Part shown: positions 1 to 5,620 of the stretch, piece by piece
Layout: each line of letters starts with the position of its first letter
How positions within the stretch are numbered: the stretch's first letter is position 1
From: Elusimicrobiota bacterium
GTDB taxonomy: Bacteria; Elusimicrobiota; Elusimicrobia; 2-01-FULL-59-12; JACPXA01
Direction: 5' to 3'
DNA: 10,681 nt
Assembly (NCBI GenBank): GCA_016196785.1
Contig: JACPXA010000073.1
Coordinates: 1-10,681, forward strand
Program-made: the position numbers and the translations under genes
The notes under the pieces: model-generated
Seen by the model: the letters and a program-made list of their open reading frames with translations, nothing else
Databases searched by the model: none
Told to the model about the DNA's origin: nothing

Positions 1-128
1 ATGCTCCAGTGGCGTTGCCTCATCACGTGGGCGAGCTGGCGGTGAGTGGGAGAATAGCCATGCTCCTGCCGAAATGTTTGGATGAGTTGTAGCAGAGCAG
101 CTTCGACCTTGGTCAGCGTCATAGCCAT
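1..128 (-). CDS. LexA-type DNA-binding regulator, N-terminal part (runs off the left edge)
   Basis: Forty-two codons are open from ATG at 128 to the window edge. The peptide starts MAMTLTKVEAALLQLI and continues through QEHGYSPTHRQLAHVM. The pattern LTxxxxxxLxxI..F..EHGYSPTxRQLA is the winged-helix N-terminal domain of LexA (residues ~3-42), the SOS repressor that binds operators as a dimer. The segment that would hold the recognition helix reads MRQRHWS, unlike the usual LGFxSPxA, so operator specificity may differ. An AAGGAG lies 10 nt before the ATG; a second Met at codon 3 is an alternative start. The self-cleaving peptidase domain, if present, is outside the window, so a short LexA-DBD-only protein is equally possible. 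It has its own promoter with dyads, consistent with autoregulation (inference). Confidence 0.6.
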   Translation of the reverse strand, partial: MAMTLTKVEAALLQLIQTFRQEHGYSPTHRQLAHVMRQRHWS

Positions 129-149
129 TGGTGATCCGCTCCTTACTTC

Positions 150-180
150 CATACCTGTTCAGTATGTGGCCAGTAGGCCA
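150..180. promoter_or_regulatory. Two dyads overlapping the promoter (candidate operators)
   Basis: The first dyad, catacctgttcagtatg (150-166), has 5-bp arms catac/gtatg around a 7-nt centre and covers the -10 box and the probable start point. The second, tggccagtaggcca (167-180), has 5-bp arms tggcc/ggcca around 4 nt and fills the spacer between -35 and -10. Both positions are typical for repressor operators. That the LexA-type product binds here is inference. Neither dyad matches the enterobacterial CTGT-N8-ACAG or the Gram-positive GAAC-N4-GTTC box exactly, though the first contains CTGTTCAG. Confidence 0.4.
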
Positions 181-189
181 GTTTGTCAA
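161..189 (-). promoter_or_regulatory. Sigma70-type promoter for the LexA-type gene
   Basis: On the minus strand a perfect -35 TTGACA (184-189) is followed by a 17-nt spacer and a -10 CATACT (161-166, 4 of 6 consensus). Transcription would start near 154, giving a leader of about 26 nt that contains the AAGGAG ribosome site. It lies in the 181-nt gap between the response regulator and the LexA-type gene. The rest of that gap (190-309) is AT-richer, and I see no gene or convincing intrinsic terminator in it. Confidence 0.6.
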
Positions 190-309
190 GGGGAAAAAGT
201 GGAAGAAGTTGTTCGTCGCTCAGCCTCCACTGGTGGTTGAAGGTGATAGAGCCGTTTAATGCTCAAGACTATACTACAAATAGATACAAAAGTGAAAATG
301 AGCCGCCGG

Positions 310-708
310 TTATGGAGGGGTGTTGTGGCGCTGGTGCAGAATGTCCGCGAGACCCCTGAGCAAGTCGTCGGGCTCCACGGGCTTGAGGAACTGGTGGCAC
401 TCGCCATGCCGCTGCATCAAGGCCTTCACCTGCTGGCGTTCCTTCTCCCAGTCCAGCACATGGCTGAAGATCACGACGGGGGTCGTGAGATGGAGGTCTT
501 CCCGCAGGCTTCGGAGGACCTCGACGCCGTTCCGCTTAGGCATCTTGAGGTCCAAGAGCACGAGGTCCACGGGGAATTGACGGAGCACCGACAGGGCTTC
601 CTCTCCATCAGTCGCCGTCAGCACGTCATACCCTTCCTGCTGTAAGAGTGGCCTGAGCGACTCCACAGTGGCCTGGTCATCGTCAGCGAACAAGATGCAG
701 TAGCTCAT
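310..708 (-). CDS. Single-domain (CheY-like) response regulator
   Basis: A 132-residue protein that is entirely a receiver domain. Visible landmarks are the acidic pocket DDD at residues 9-11, the phospho-acceptor D53 in LVLLDLKMP, S82 in VVIFSHV at the switch Ser/Thr position, and K109 in FLKPVEP. It carries no DNA-binding or enzymatic output domain, so it should act by protein-protein contact or as a phosphorelay intermediate. The start at 708 is chosen because GGAGG lies 7 nt upstream (716-720) and the fold begins immediately (MSYCILFADDD); an in-frame TTG at 762 has no ribosome site. No histidine kinase is next to it in the window, so the partner is unknown. It follows plsC after a 95-nt gap that holds a possible promoter and a palindrome, and it ends at TAA 181 nt before the LexA-type start. 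Confidence 0.9.
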   Translation of the reverse strand: MSYCILFADDDQATVESLRPLLQQEGYDVLTATDGEEALSVLRQFPVDLVLLDLKMPKRNGVEVLRSLREDLHLTTPVVIFSHVLDWEKERQQVKALMQRHGECHQFLKPVEPDDLLRGLADILHQRHNTPP

Positions 709-715
709 CCTTACC

Positions 716-720
716 CCTCC
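716..720 (-). promoter_or_regulatory. Shine-Dalgarno GGAGG of the response regulator
   Basis: GGAGG on the minus strand lies 7 nt before ATG 708. It decides the start against the upstream in-frame TTG. Confidence 0.75.
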
Positions 721-764
721 TGGCGGCACTTCCGCTTCCAGGGCAGTAAAGGCCTGTGGCAAAT

Positions 765-782
765 CTCGATAGCCCTATCGAG
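765..782. promoter_or_regulatory. Perfect palindrome between plsC and the response regulator
   Basis: The stretch ctcgatagccctatcgag is an 8-bp perfect inverted repeat with a 2-nt centre (or 7 bp around GCCC). It could form a short hairpin in the transcript downstream of plsC, but only ATTT follows on the minus strand, so it is a weak terminator at best. Its position over the predicted start site also suits an operator. Confidence 0.4.
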
Positions 783-784
783 TC

Positions 785-812
785 ATGGTAACAGGGATTC
801 TCGTCATTTCAA
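785..812 (-). promoter_or_regulatory. Possible sigma70 promoter for the response regulator
   Basis: On the minus strand TTGAAA (807-812, 5 of 6 to the -35 consensus) is followed by a 16-nt spacer and TACCAT (785-790, 4 of 6 to the -10). It overlaps the last codon and stop of plsC and would start transcription near 777-779, inside the palindrome at 765-782. It is plausible but has no support beyond the match. Confidence 0.35.
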
Positions 813-1493
813 GGAGTTTTTGCACTGCCCCCCCAAAGTTTTCCTGCTACCCTGGACGGTTGTCAGAAGGCTTGCTCGGAGGGCGTGGGGCCGCGCCATC
901 ACGAGATCGCTCAGTCGTTGGTAATCCTCGCGGGAGGCGTGCAGGGGGGGCGGGATGGGTTCGCCGAATGTCACGGAGACTCGGGCAAAGGATCGTAACC
1001 GGTTGGAGTTGTGGATGAGCACCGGGACGATCGGCACATGGACCTTCACCGCCAGCATCCCTGCCCCCGGCTTGGCGCAACCCAAGCGTCCACTGCGCTG
1101 GCGCGTCCCCTCGGGGAACACCAGCACCGCCTCTCCTCGTTCAAGCAACCGCTGGGCATGTTTGAACGCGCTGACATCATGCTCCATGCGCTTCAGGGGG
1201 AAGGCGTTGGTTTGACGGATGAACCACCCGAGGAGAGGGACGTGGAAGAGCTCCTCCTTGGCGAGAAAATGAATGGGACGGATGACCGAACTGCCGATGA
1301 TCGGCGGGTCCACAAGCGAGAGATGGTTCGCCGCCAGGATCACTCCTCCTGAACGAGGAACATGGGTGGCTCCCTTCACACGGAGCCTCCACCCGAGACG
1401 GAAGATCCACCAGACCGCGTGTTTGCCCAGCCCATAGAGCACCCGCTGAAGGAGTCTGCGAGAGCGCGACACGTGTGTCGGGAAACCATGCAT
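804..1493 (-). CDS. plsC: 1-acyl-sn-glycerol-3-phosphate acyltransferase (PlsC/LPLAT family)
   Basis: A 229-residue membrane-associated acyltransferase that adds the second acyl chain to lysophosphatidic acid to give phosphatidic acid, the precursor of phospholipids. The family blocks are in order: the catalytic NHLSLVDP (H-x4-D, residues 56-63), the GWFIRQTNAFPLKR region (~89-102), the phosphate-binding FPEGTR (126-131) and VPIVPV (153-158). The hydrophobic stretch around residues 24-35 could anchor it at the inner membrane. It follows cmk by 19 nt, an arrangement (aroA-cmk-plsC) common in several phyla. The start is uncertain: ATG 1493 gives a normal length, but the preceding nucleotides contain CCTCCC rather than a Shine-Dalgarno sequence, and GTG codons at residues 8 and 18 have no better site. 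Other LPLAT substrates cannot be excluded. Confidence 0.88.
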   Translation of the reverse strand: MHGFPTHVSRSRRLLQRVLYGLGKHAVWWIFRLGWRLRVKGATHVPRSGGVILAANHLSLVDPPIIGSSVIRPIHFLAKEELFHVPLLGWFIRQTNAFPLKRMEHDVSAFKHAQRLLERGEAVLVFPEGTRQRSGRLGCAKPGAGMLAVKVHVPIVPVLIHNSNRLRSFARVSVTFGEPIPPPLHASREDYQRLSDLVMARPHALRASLLTTVQGSRKTLGGQCKNSLK

Positions 1494-1512
1494 GGCTGGG
1501 AGGTCTGACTCG

Positions 1513-2169
1513 CTAGTGAGGATTGATGAGGTGAAGGATGGCGGCCACCGTCTGTTCAGGGGCCAACTGGGTGGAGTCTACCTTGATCGCCTGAGGGGCT
1601 GGGCGGAGCGGATGGAGCGTCCGACGACGGTCACGGGCGTCCCGCCGCTTAAGCGCCCGCGCGATACTCACGCGACTCACGTGGTGCCCCTGGGCGTGGA
1701 GTTGGGCCATGCGACGACGGACCCGTTCAGGAAACGAAGCCACCAGGAAGAACTTCCAGCGGGCGCGAGGGAACACGACGGTCCCCATATCCCGACCTTC
1801 GGCGACGACCTCCCCCCCCTGGGCGATTCGCCGTTGCAGCCGATGGAGCCAGTGACGAACCACAGGGACCGCGGCGATGTCGTTGACGACCTGTGAGATG
1901 CGTTCGGCCCGAATGACGCGTGTCACATCGCGGCCGTTCACGAACCACCGGGTCCCAACCTTAGTCTGGCGCATCGTCAGTCGGGTGCGGGACAACAGCC
2001 GAGTCAGTGCCCTTGAATCGCACAGATGAATCCCCGCTTGTAGGGCCTGCCAGGTGAGCGCACGGTACATCGCCCCAGAATCCAGGTAGCGATATCCCAG
2101 TCTCTGGGCCACCAACTGGGCAACGGTACTCTTTCCCGAACCCGCCGGGCCATCAATCGTGATAATCAT
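1513..2169 (-). CDS. cmk: Cytidylate (CMP/dCMP) kinase
   Basis: A 218-residue kinase that phosphorylates CMP and dCMP with ATP, recycling cytidylate from RNA turnover and CMP released in phospholipid synthesis. The P-loop GPAGSGKST is at residues 7-15, followed by the nucleotide-binding YLDSGAMYRAL, GRDMGTVVFP (same wording as E. coli) and the RDARDRRR lid motif that keeps the ribose-contacting Asp. ATG 2169 is preferred because MIITIDGPAGSGKST is the canonical beginning of the family. A TTG at 2211 overlapping the aroA stop would add 14 residues encoded by the hairpin region and has no Shine-Dalgarno sequence. It lies 38 nt after aroA, separated by a perfect 12-bp hairpin, and 19 nt before plsC. 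The frequent aroA-cmk-rpsA order is broken here: no rpsA follows. Confidence 0.95.
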   Translation of the reverse strand: MIITIDGPAGSGKSTVAQLVAQRLGYRYLDSGAMYRALTWQALQAGIHLCDSRALTRLLSRTRLTMRQTKVGTRWFVNGRDVTRVIRAERISQVVNDIAAVPVVRHWLHRLQRRIAQGGEVVAEGRDMGTVVFPRARWKFFLVASFPERVRRRMAQLHAQGHHVSRVSIARALKRRDARDRRRTLHPLRPAPQAIKVDSTQLAPEQTVAAILHLINPH

Positions 2170-2176
2170 GGTACAA

Positions 2177-2203
2177 GAAGGGGCCAGGAGGCCTGGCCCC
2201 TTC
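2177..2203. repeat. Perfect 12-bp inverted repeat (hairpin) between aroA and cmk
   Basis: The arms gaaggggccagg (2177-2188) and cctggccccttc (2192-2203) are exact reverse complements around a 3-nt loop. The hairpin fills almost the whole gap between the aroA stop (2208) and the cmk start, ending 7 nt before ATG 2169, where the ribosome site should be. On the minus strand it is followed by TTGTACC, not a T-run, so it is not a standard intrinsic terminator. Attenuation, mRNA processing or 3'-end protection, or control of cmk translation are all open. Confidence 0.7.
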
Positions 2204-2207
2204 AACC

Positions 2208-3536
2208 TCAACGCACAACGAGCTGTTCAAGGAGTTGCCAAAACCCGGGAAAGGAGGTGTCCACACAGGTCACGTCGTGAATGCGGACTTCCCCCTCAGC
2301 GAGGAGTCCAGCCACTGCCAGGCTCATGGCCAGGCGGTGGTCGCCATGACTTTGGACCTCCCCTCCTCGGAGTCGGGTGGGGCCGTGGATCAAGAGTCCA
2401 TCCGAACGTGGGGTGATTCTGGCTCCCAGGCGGTCGAGTTCCTCAGCCAACAGCCCAATCCGGTCCGACTCCTTCACGCGGAGCTCCGCGGCGTCGCGAA
2501 TCTCAGTCGTCCCCTCCGCCTGGGTGGCGGCCACCGCCAACACAGGGATCTCATCAATGAGCCGAGGGATCAGTGAGCCTTGGATGATGGTCCCCCGAAG
2601 CGGGGCGGCTCGCACCACGATATCACAGGTAGGCTCCCCACCGAGGGTACGGACCCCTTCCAGGTGGACTCGAGCGCCCATCATTCGGAGGACCTCCAGG
2701 ACGCCAGTCCGAGTGGGGTTCACCCCAACCCCGGTGACACGAAGCTCAGACCCCGGCAACAGGCACGCGGCGACCAAGAAGAAGGCCGCGCTGGAAAGAT
2801 CCCCTGGGATCTCCACCGTGGCCGGGGTGAGCCGGGCTGGGCCGCGCACTGAGACCGCGTGACCGCGGCGACCAATGGGGACCCCGAATTGCGGAAGCAT
2901 GCGTTCGGTGTGGTCTCGGGAGAGGACCGGTTCTTCCATGCTGGTTTCACCGTCGGCAAAGAGGCCAGCCAAAAGGATCGAGGATTTCACTTGCGCGCTG
3001 GGGATGGGGGTGCGCCAGCGAAGGGGCGCCAGTGGCCGACACCCGGTAATCTCTAAGGGAGGATACCCTTTGTCCTGTGCCAAAATCTTTGCCCCCATTC
3101 GGGTGAGGGGTTCAATGATCCGATCCATGGGCCGCCGGCTCAAGGAGGCGTCCCCAACCAACGTGGATCGCATCGGCTGGGCGGCCAAGATGCCGGCCAA
3201 GAGCCGCATTGTCGTCCCTGAATTCCCACAGTCAATGGGATGCGGGGACGTCTTCAACCCATGCAGCCCTTGTCCGTGAATCGTCAGCTCATTGGCTGAC
3301 CGCTGGATAGCAATGCCCATGGCTTTAAACGCCGAGAGGGTCCGCTCGCAATCCTCCGCAAAGAGCGGGTGGCGGATGGACGATGATCCTTCAGCGAGCG
3401 AGGACAGCATGATCGCCCGATGGGTGAGCGATTTATCGGGAGCGACGACACACGATCCTTGGAGAGCACGGGCAGGAGACACCGTGAGCGACCATGGCTT
3501 CGGTCCGGTGGCAGACGGTTCGAAGTCACTGGCCAT
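2208..3536 (-). CDS. aroA: 3-phosphoshikimate 1-carboxyvinyltransferase (EPSP synthase)
   Basis: A 442-residue cytoplasmic enzyme that transfers enolpyruvate from PEP to shikimate-3-phosphate, the step before chorismate synthase. Visible motifs are PDKSLTHRA (34-42, substrate-binding Lys), NSGTTMRLLAG (105-115), GDASLSRRPM (128-137), SAQVKS (180-185), SRDHTERML (206-214), NPTRTG, the IDE near the active-site Asp, LRVKESDR and HGDHRLAMS. The wording of GDASL..RPM, SAQVKS and RDHTE resembles class II enzymes. Gly107 occupies the site where the glyphosate-insensitive CP4 enzyme has Ala, so a glyphosate-sensitive form is expected (inference). ATG 3536 lies inside the end of tyrA (11-bp overlap) without a clear Shine-Dalgarno sequence, suggesting translational coupling. 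It is one of three shikimate/prephenate genes in a row with aroF and tyrA. Confidence 0.96.
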   Translation of the reverse strand: MASDFEPSATGPKPWSLTVSPARALQGSCVVAPDKSLTHRAIMLSSLAEGSSSIRHPLFAEDCERTLSAFKAMGIAIQRSANELTIHGQGLHGLKTSPHPIDCGNSGTTMRLLAGILAAQPMRSTLVGDASLSRRPMDRIIEPLTRMGAKILAQDKGYPPLEITGCRPLAPLRWRTPIPSAQVKSSILLAGLFADGETSMEEPVLSRDHTERMLPQFGVPIGRRGHAVSVRGPARLTPATVEIPGDLSSAAFFLVAACLLPGSELRVTGVGVNPTRTGVLEVLRMMGARVHLEGVRTLGGEPTCDIVVRAAPLRGTIIQGSLIPRLIDEIPVLAVAATQAEGTTEIRDAAELRVKESDRIGLLAEELDRLGARITPRSDGLLIHGPTRLRGGEVQSHGDHRLAMSLAVAGLLAEGEVRIHDVTCVDTSFPGFWQLLEQLVVR

Positions 3537-4413
3537 TCACGTTGGAGGATGCCGGGTTGAGGAGAGTGGCTCTGACGTTTTTGGACCACTGAAAAAATCG
3601 GATGAGGGCACGCTGGTGCGGGAGTGCACGCTCAGCTTGCATGAGCAGCCTCCGGAAGGTCTTGAGCGCCCGGGCCAGCGCCTGCCGGTTCCCCCACGTA
3701 ATGGCGGCCCACTGCTCGGGATCTGACACCGCGACTCGGGTCAGATCACGGAAGGAGCCCGCCAAGAGCCTCACCACACGACGGTCCTGACGGGCCTGGC
3801 GGCCGACGCTATGAACCAAGGCGGCGGCGGTGAGGTGCGGGAGATGGCTGGTGAGTGCCACCCATCGGTCATGTAGGATGGGATCCAACAGCAACGGACG
3901 AGCCCCCACGGATCGCCACATCCGTTGGACAACGGCCAGCGCCGTGGGGGAAACGCCGAGGGGAGGGGTCAAGACACAGGTCGCCCCCTCGAAGAGATCC
4001 GCCCGCGCGTGTCGCACACCCTGCTGGTGTGACCCGGCGAGCGGGTGTCCACCGATGAACACCGGCGCCTTCGCCTGGCGGCGGGACAACCTTCGAGCGG
4101 CAGCGCGGACCCCACGCACAATCGGCGCTTTGACGCTCCCGACATCCGTCACAAGCGTTCCTGGCGAGAGCCACGGCCACACGGAATGGACGATCGGGAC
4201 GATCCGATCCACCGGCGTGGCCACAACGACGATCGCCGACTGCTGCACGCCACGCGAGGGATCGAGGGTCCCGTCGTCAATCGCCCCTTTCCGTTTCGCC
4301 AAGGCGAGATGGGCCCTCTTCCGACCAACCCCCACCACATGATACCCTTGGCGACGGAGAGCCATCCCCAACGACCCCCCGATCAGCCCAACCCCGATAA
4401 TGGTGACCTGCAC
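3526..4413 (-). CDS. tyrA: Prephenate/arogenate dehydrogenase (TyrA), no ACT domain
   Basis: A 295-residue enzyme of tyrosine synthesis that oxidatively decarboxylates prephenate to 4-hydroxyphenylpyruvate, or arogenate to tyrosine. The Rossmann motif GVGLIGGS is at residues 7-14. Next come TDVGSVK (89-95), GGHPLAGS (121-128, catalytic His), SHLPH (189-193) and [14 protein letters not shown] (219-232), whose Arg binds the substrate carboxylate in the family. The end of the second strand reads GVGRKRAHL with no Asp/Glu, as in NADP-using cyanobacterial arogenate dehydrogenases rather than NAD-using enzymes with GYD. There is no C-terminal ACT domain or fused chorismate mutase. The start is GTG 4413, 5 nt after the aroF TAA, with AAGGA bridging the stop. 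The gene overlaps aroA by 11 bp. Confidence 0.94.
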   Translation of the reverse strand: MQVTIIGVGLIGGSLGMALRRQGYHVVGVGRKRAHLALAKRKGAIDDGTLDPSRGVQQSAIVVVATPVDRIVPIVHSVWPWLSPGTLVTDVGSVKAPIVRGVRAAARRLSRRQAKAPVFIGGHPLAGSHQQGVRHARADLFEGATCVLTPPLGVSPTALAVVQRMWRSVGARPLLLDPILHDRWVALTSHLPHLTAAALVHSVGRQARQDRRVVRLLAGSFRDLTRVAVSDPEQWAAITWGNRQALARALKTFRRLLMQAERALPHQRALIRFFQWSKNVRATLLNPASSNVNGQ

Positions 4414-4418
4414 TGTCC

Positions 4419-5435
4419 TTACAACTCGCGGCCCACGGCGGTGGCAACCCCGGTCAGCTCTCGCATGAGGGTGGCAAACTGTTCCGGGAGCAGTGATTGC
4501 GCCCCATCCGATAGCGCTTCCTCGGGACGTGGATGCACTTCAAGCATCAACCCATCCGCCCCCGCCGCCACCGCCGCCTTGGCCAGCGCCGGGATATAGT
4601 CACGAATCCCCACCCCATGCGATGGATCCACGATCACCGGCAGATGGGAGAGATGTTTGATCACCGGAATGGCGTTCAGATCAAGGGTAAACCGCGTGGC
4701 GGTCTCAAAGGTTCGGATTCCCCGTTCACAGAGGATGACCTGGTAGTTCCCGTTGGTCATGAGGTACTCGGCGCTCATGAGCCATTCCTGAATCGTGGTC
4801 GAGAACCCCCGCTTCAACAGCACCGGTTTTTTGGTCTTCCCGACAACTTTGAGCAGATCGAAATTTTGGACGTTCCGCGCACCGATCTGGAGGATATCCG
4901 CATACCGCTCGACCATCTTGACCTGGGTCACGCACATCACCTCAGTCACCACCGCTAAGCCGGTGAGCCGTCGGCCTTCAGCCAGATACCGTAATCCCTG
5001 CTCCCCCAGCCCCTGGAAGGTATAGGGGGAGGTCCGTGGTTTAAAGGCCCCTCCGCGCAAAAGATGGGCGCCTGCGGCTTTGACGACACGAGCGACGGTC
5101 AAAACCTGCTCCTTGCTCTCCACGGAGCAAGGCCCAGCCATGACCGTCAACCGTCGTCCGCCGATCTCCACCCCGGTGGGTAGTCGAACGATGGTCTCCT
5201 CCTTCTTGAACTCCCGGCTGACCAGCTTGAAGGGCCGAGAGATAGGGGTTACCGATTCGACGACTTCGAAGGCCTCAAAGACTTCCCGTTGGAGGATGGC
5301 ATTGGGGCCGATGACCCCGATCACGACGCGCTCCGCCCCTTTGGAGAAATGCGGGGTAAAGCCTAACGCACGGATTTTTTTCGTGATGCGGTCAATGTCG
5401 CGTTTAGTCGCTTCAGCCTTTAAGGTGAGAATCAC
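4419..5435 (-). CDS. aroF: DAHP synthase, type I-beta with ferredoxin-like N-domain
   Basis: A 338-residue enzyme that condenses PEP and erythrose-4-phosphate to DAHP, the entry to aromatic synthesis. Residues 1-~75 form the ferredoxin-like (ACT-like) domain ending in PFKLVSREF. In the Thermotoga-type enzyme this domain gives allosteric control by Tyr/Phe. The TIM barrel follows with AGPCSVES (C103 metal ligand), [13 protein letters not shown] (132-144), [28 protein letters not shown] (H273) and [13 protein letters not shown] (E299, D310), so all four metal ligands are present. The start is GTG 5435, backed by AGGAGG 6 nt upstream (5442-5447). There is no fused chorismate mutase; PheA in the same operon provides that activity. 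The ribosome site lies directly beside the palindromic element at 5453-5620, which separates it from hisC. Confidence 0.97.
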   Translation of the reverse strand: MILTLKAEATKRDIDRITKKIRALGFTPHFSKGAERVVIGVIGPNAILQREVFEAFEVVESVTPISRPFKLVSREFKKEETIVRLPTGVEIGGRRLTVMAGPCSVESKEQVLTVARVVKAAGAHLLRGGAFKPRTSPYTFQGLGEQGLRYLAEGRRLTGLAVVTEVMCVTQVKMVERYADILQIGARNVQNFDLLKVVGKTKKPVLLKRGFSTTIQEWLMSAEYLMTNGNYQVILCERGIRTFETATRFTLDLNAIPVIKHLSHLPVIVDPSHGVGIRDYIPALAKAAVAAGADGLMLEVHPRPEEALSDGAQSLLPEQFATLMRELTGVATAVGREL

Positions 5436-5441
5436 GTGTGG

Positions 5442-5447
5442 CCTCCT
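5442..5447 (-). promoter_or_regulatory. Shine-Dalgarno AGGAGG of aroF
   Basis: AGGAGG on the minus strand, 6 nt before the GTG start at 5435. It supports the GTG codon and lies 5 bp outside the palindromic element. Confidence 0.85.
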
Positions 5448-5452
5448 CTAGA

Positions 5453-5620
5453 TGAGACTGGCGAATAACTACCCATCGGCTGCAATGTCGGCTGCCGGCC
5501 TGCGCCGGCGTCAGGCTCGCTCGGCATACCGTTCCTTCGTCAAGTATGCCGTCGCTCGCCTTCCTTGGCTCGGCACGGCATCCGACATTTCGCTACGAAG
5601 CGCGTTATTCGCCAGTCTCA
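5453..5620. mobile_element. MITE-like 168-bp palindromic insertion at the hisC 3' end
   Basis: The element is symmetric about position 5536.5. The outer arms are exact: TGAGACTGGCGAATAAC (5453-5469) pairs with 5604-5620, 17 of 17. After 14 unpaired nt on each side come 14-bp arms starting aatgtcgg (5484-5497) paired with 5576-5589, with one mismatch. The innermost arms are cggcatac (5522-5529) and gtatgccg (5544-5551), exact. A local hairpin GCCGGC-N4-GCCGGC sits at 5494-5509. The flanks carry a direct repeat AGA (5450-5452 and 5621-5623), or AGATG (5450-5454 and 5621-5625) if the terminal TG is counted as host. Excising the element plus one repeat copy gives, on the coding strand, GAT GAC ATC TAG AGGAGG: an in-frame hisC stop fused to the aroF ribosome site. 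There is no transposase inside. A non-autonomous element is the best explanation; a locally evolved RNA structure is the alternative. Confidence 0.7.

Noticed and set aside
190..309. Terminator for the response regulator
   Set aside because: Only short 4-5 bp complementarities (such as CCAC/GTGG and GAGC/GCTC) with poor geometry are visible; nothing supports a defined site.
709..762. Longer response regulator starting at TTG 762
   Set aside because: There is no ribosome site, and the receiver fold begins at ATG 708, which has GGAGG at the right distance.
2177..2203. Intrinsic terminator after aroA
   Set aside because: The stem is perfect, but what follows on the minus strand is TTGTACC rather than a T-run, and cmk follows immediately; recorded as a hairpin of unknown role instead.
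2170..2211. Longer cmk starting at TTG 2211
   Set aside because: The 14 added residues are just the translation of the hairpin, no Shine-Dalgarno sequence precedes the TTG, and CMP kinases begin at MIITIDGPAGSGKST.
5494..5509. GCCGGC-N4-GCCGGC as a rho-independent terminator of hisC
   Set aside because: No T-run follows on the minus strand, and it is one internal piece of the larger palindromic element.
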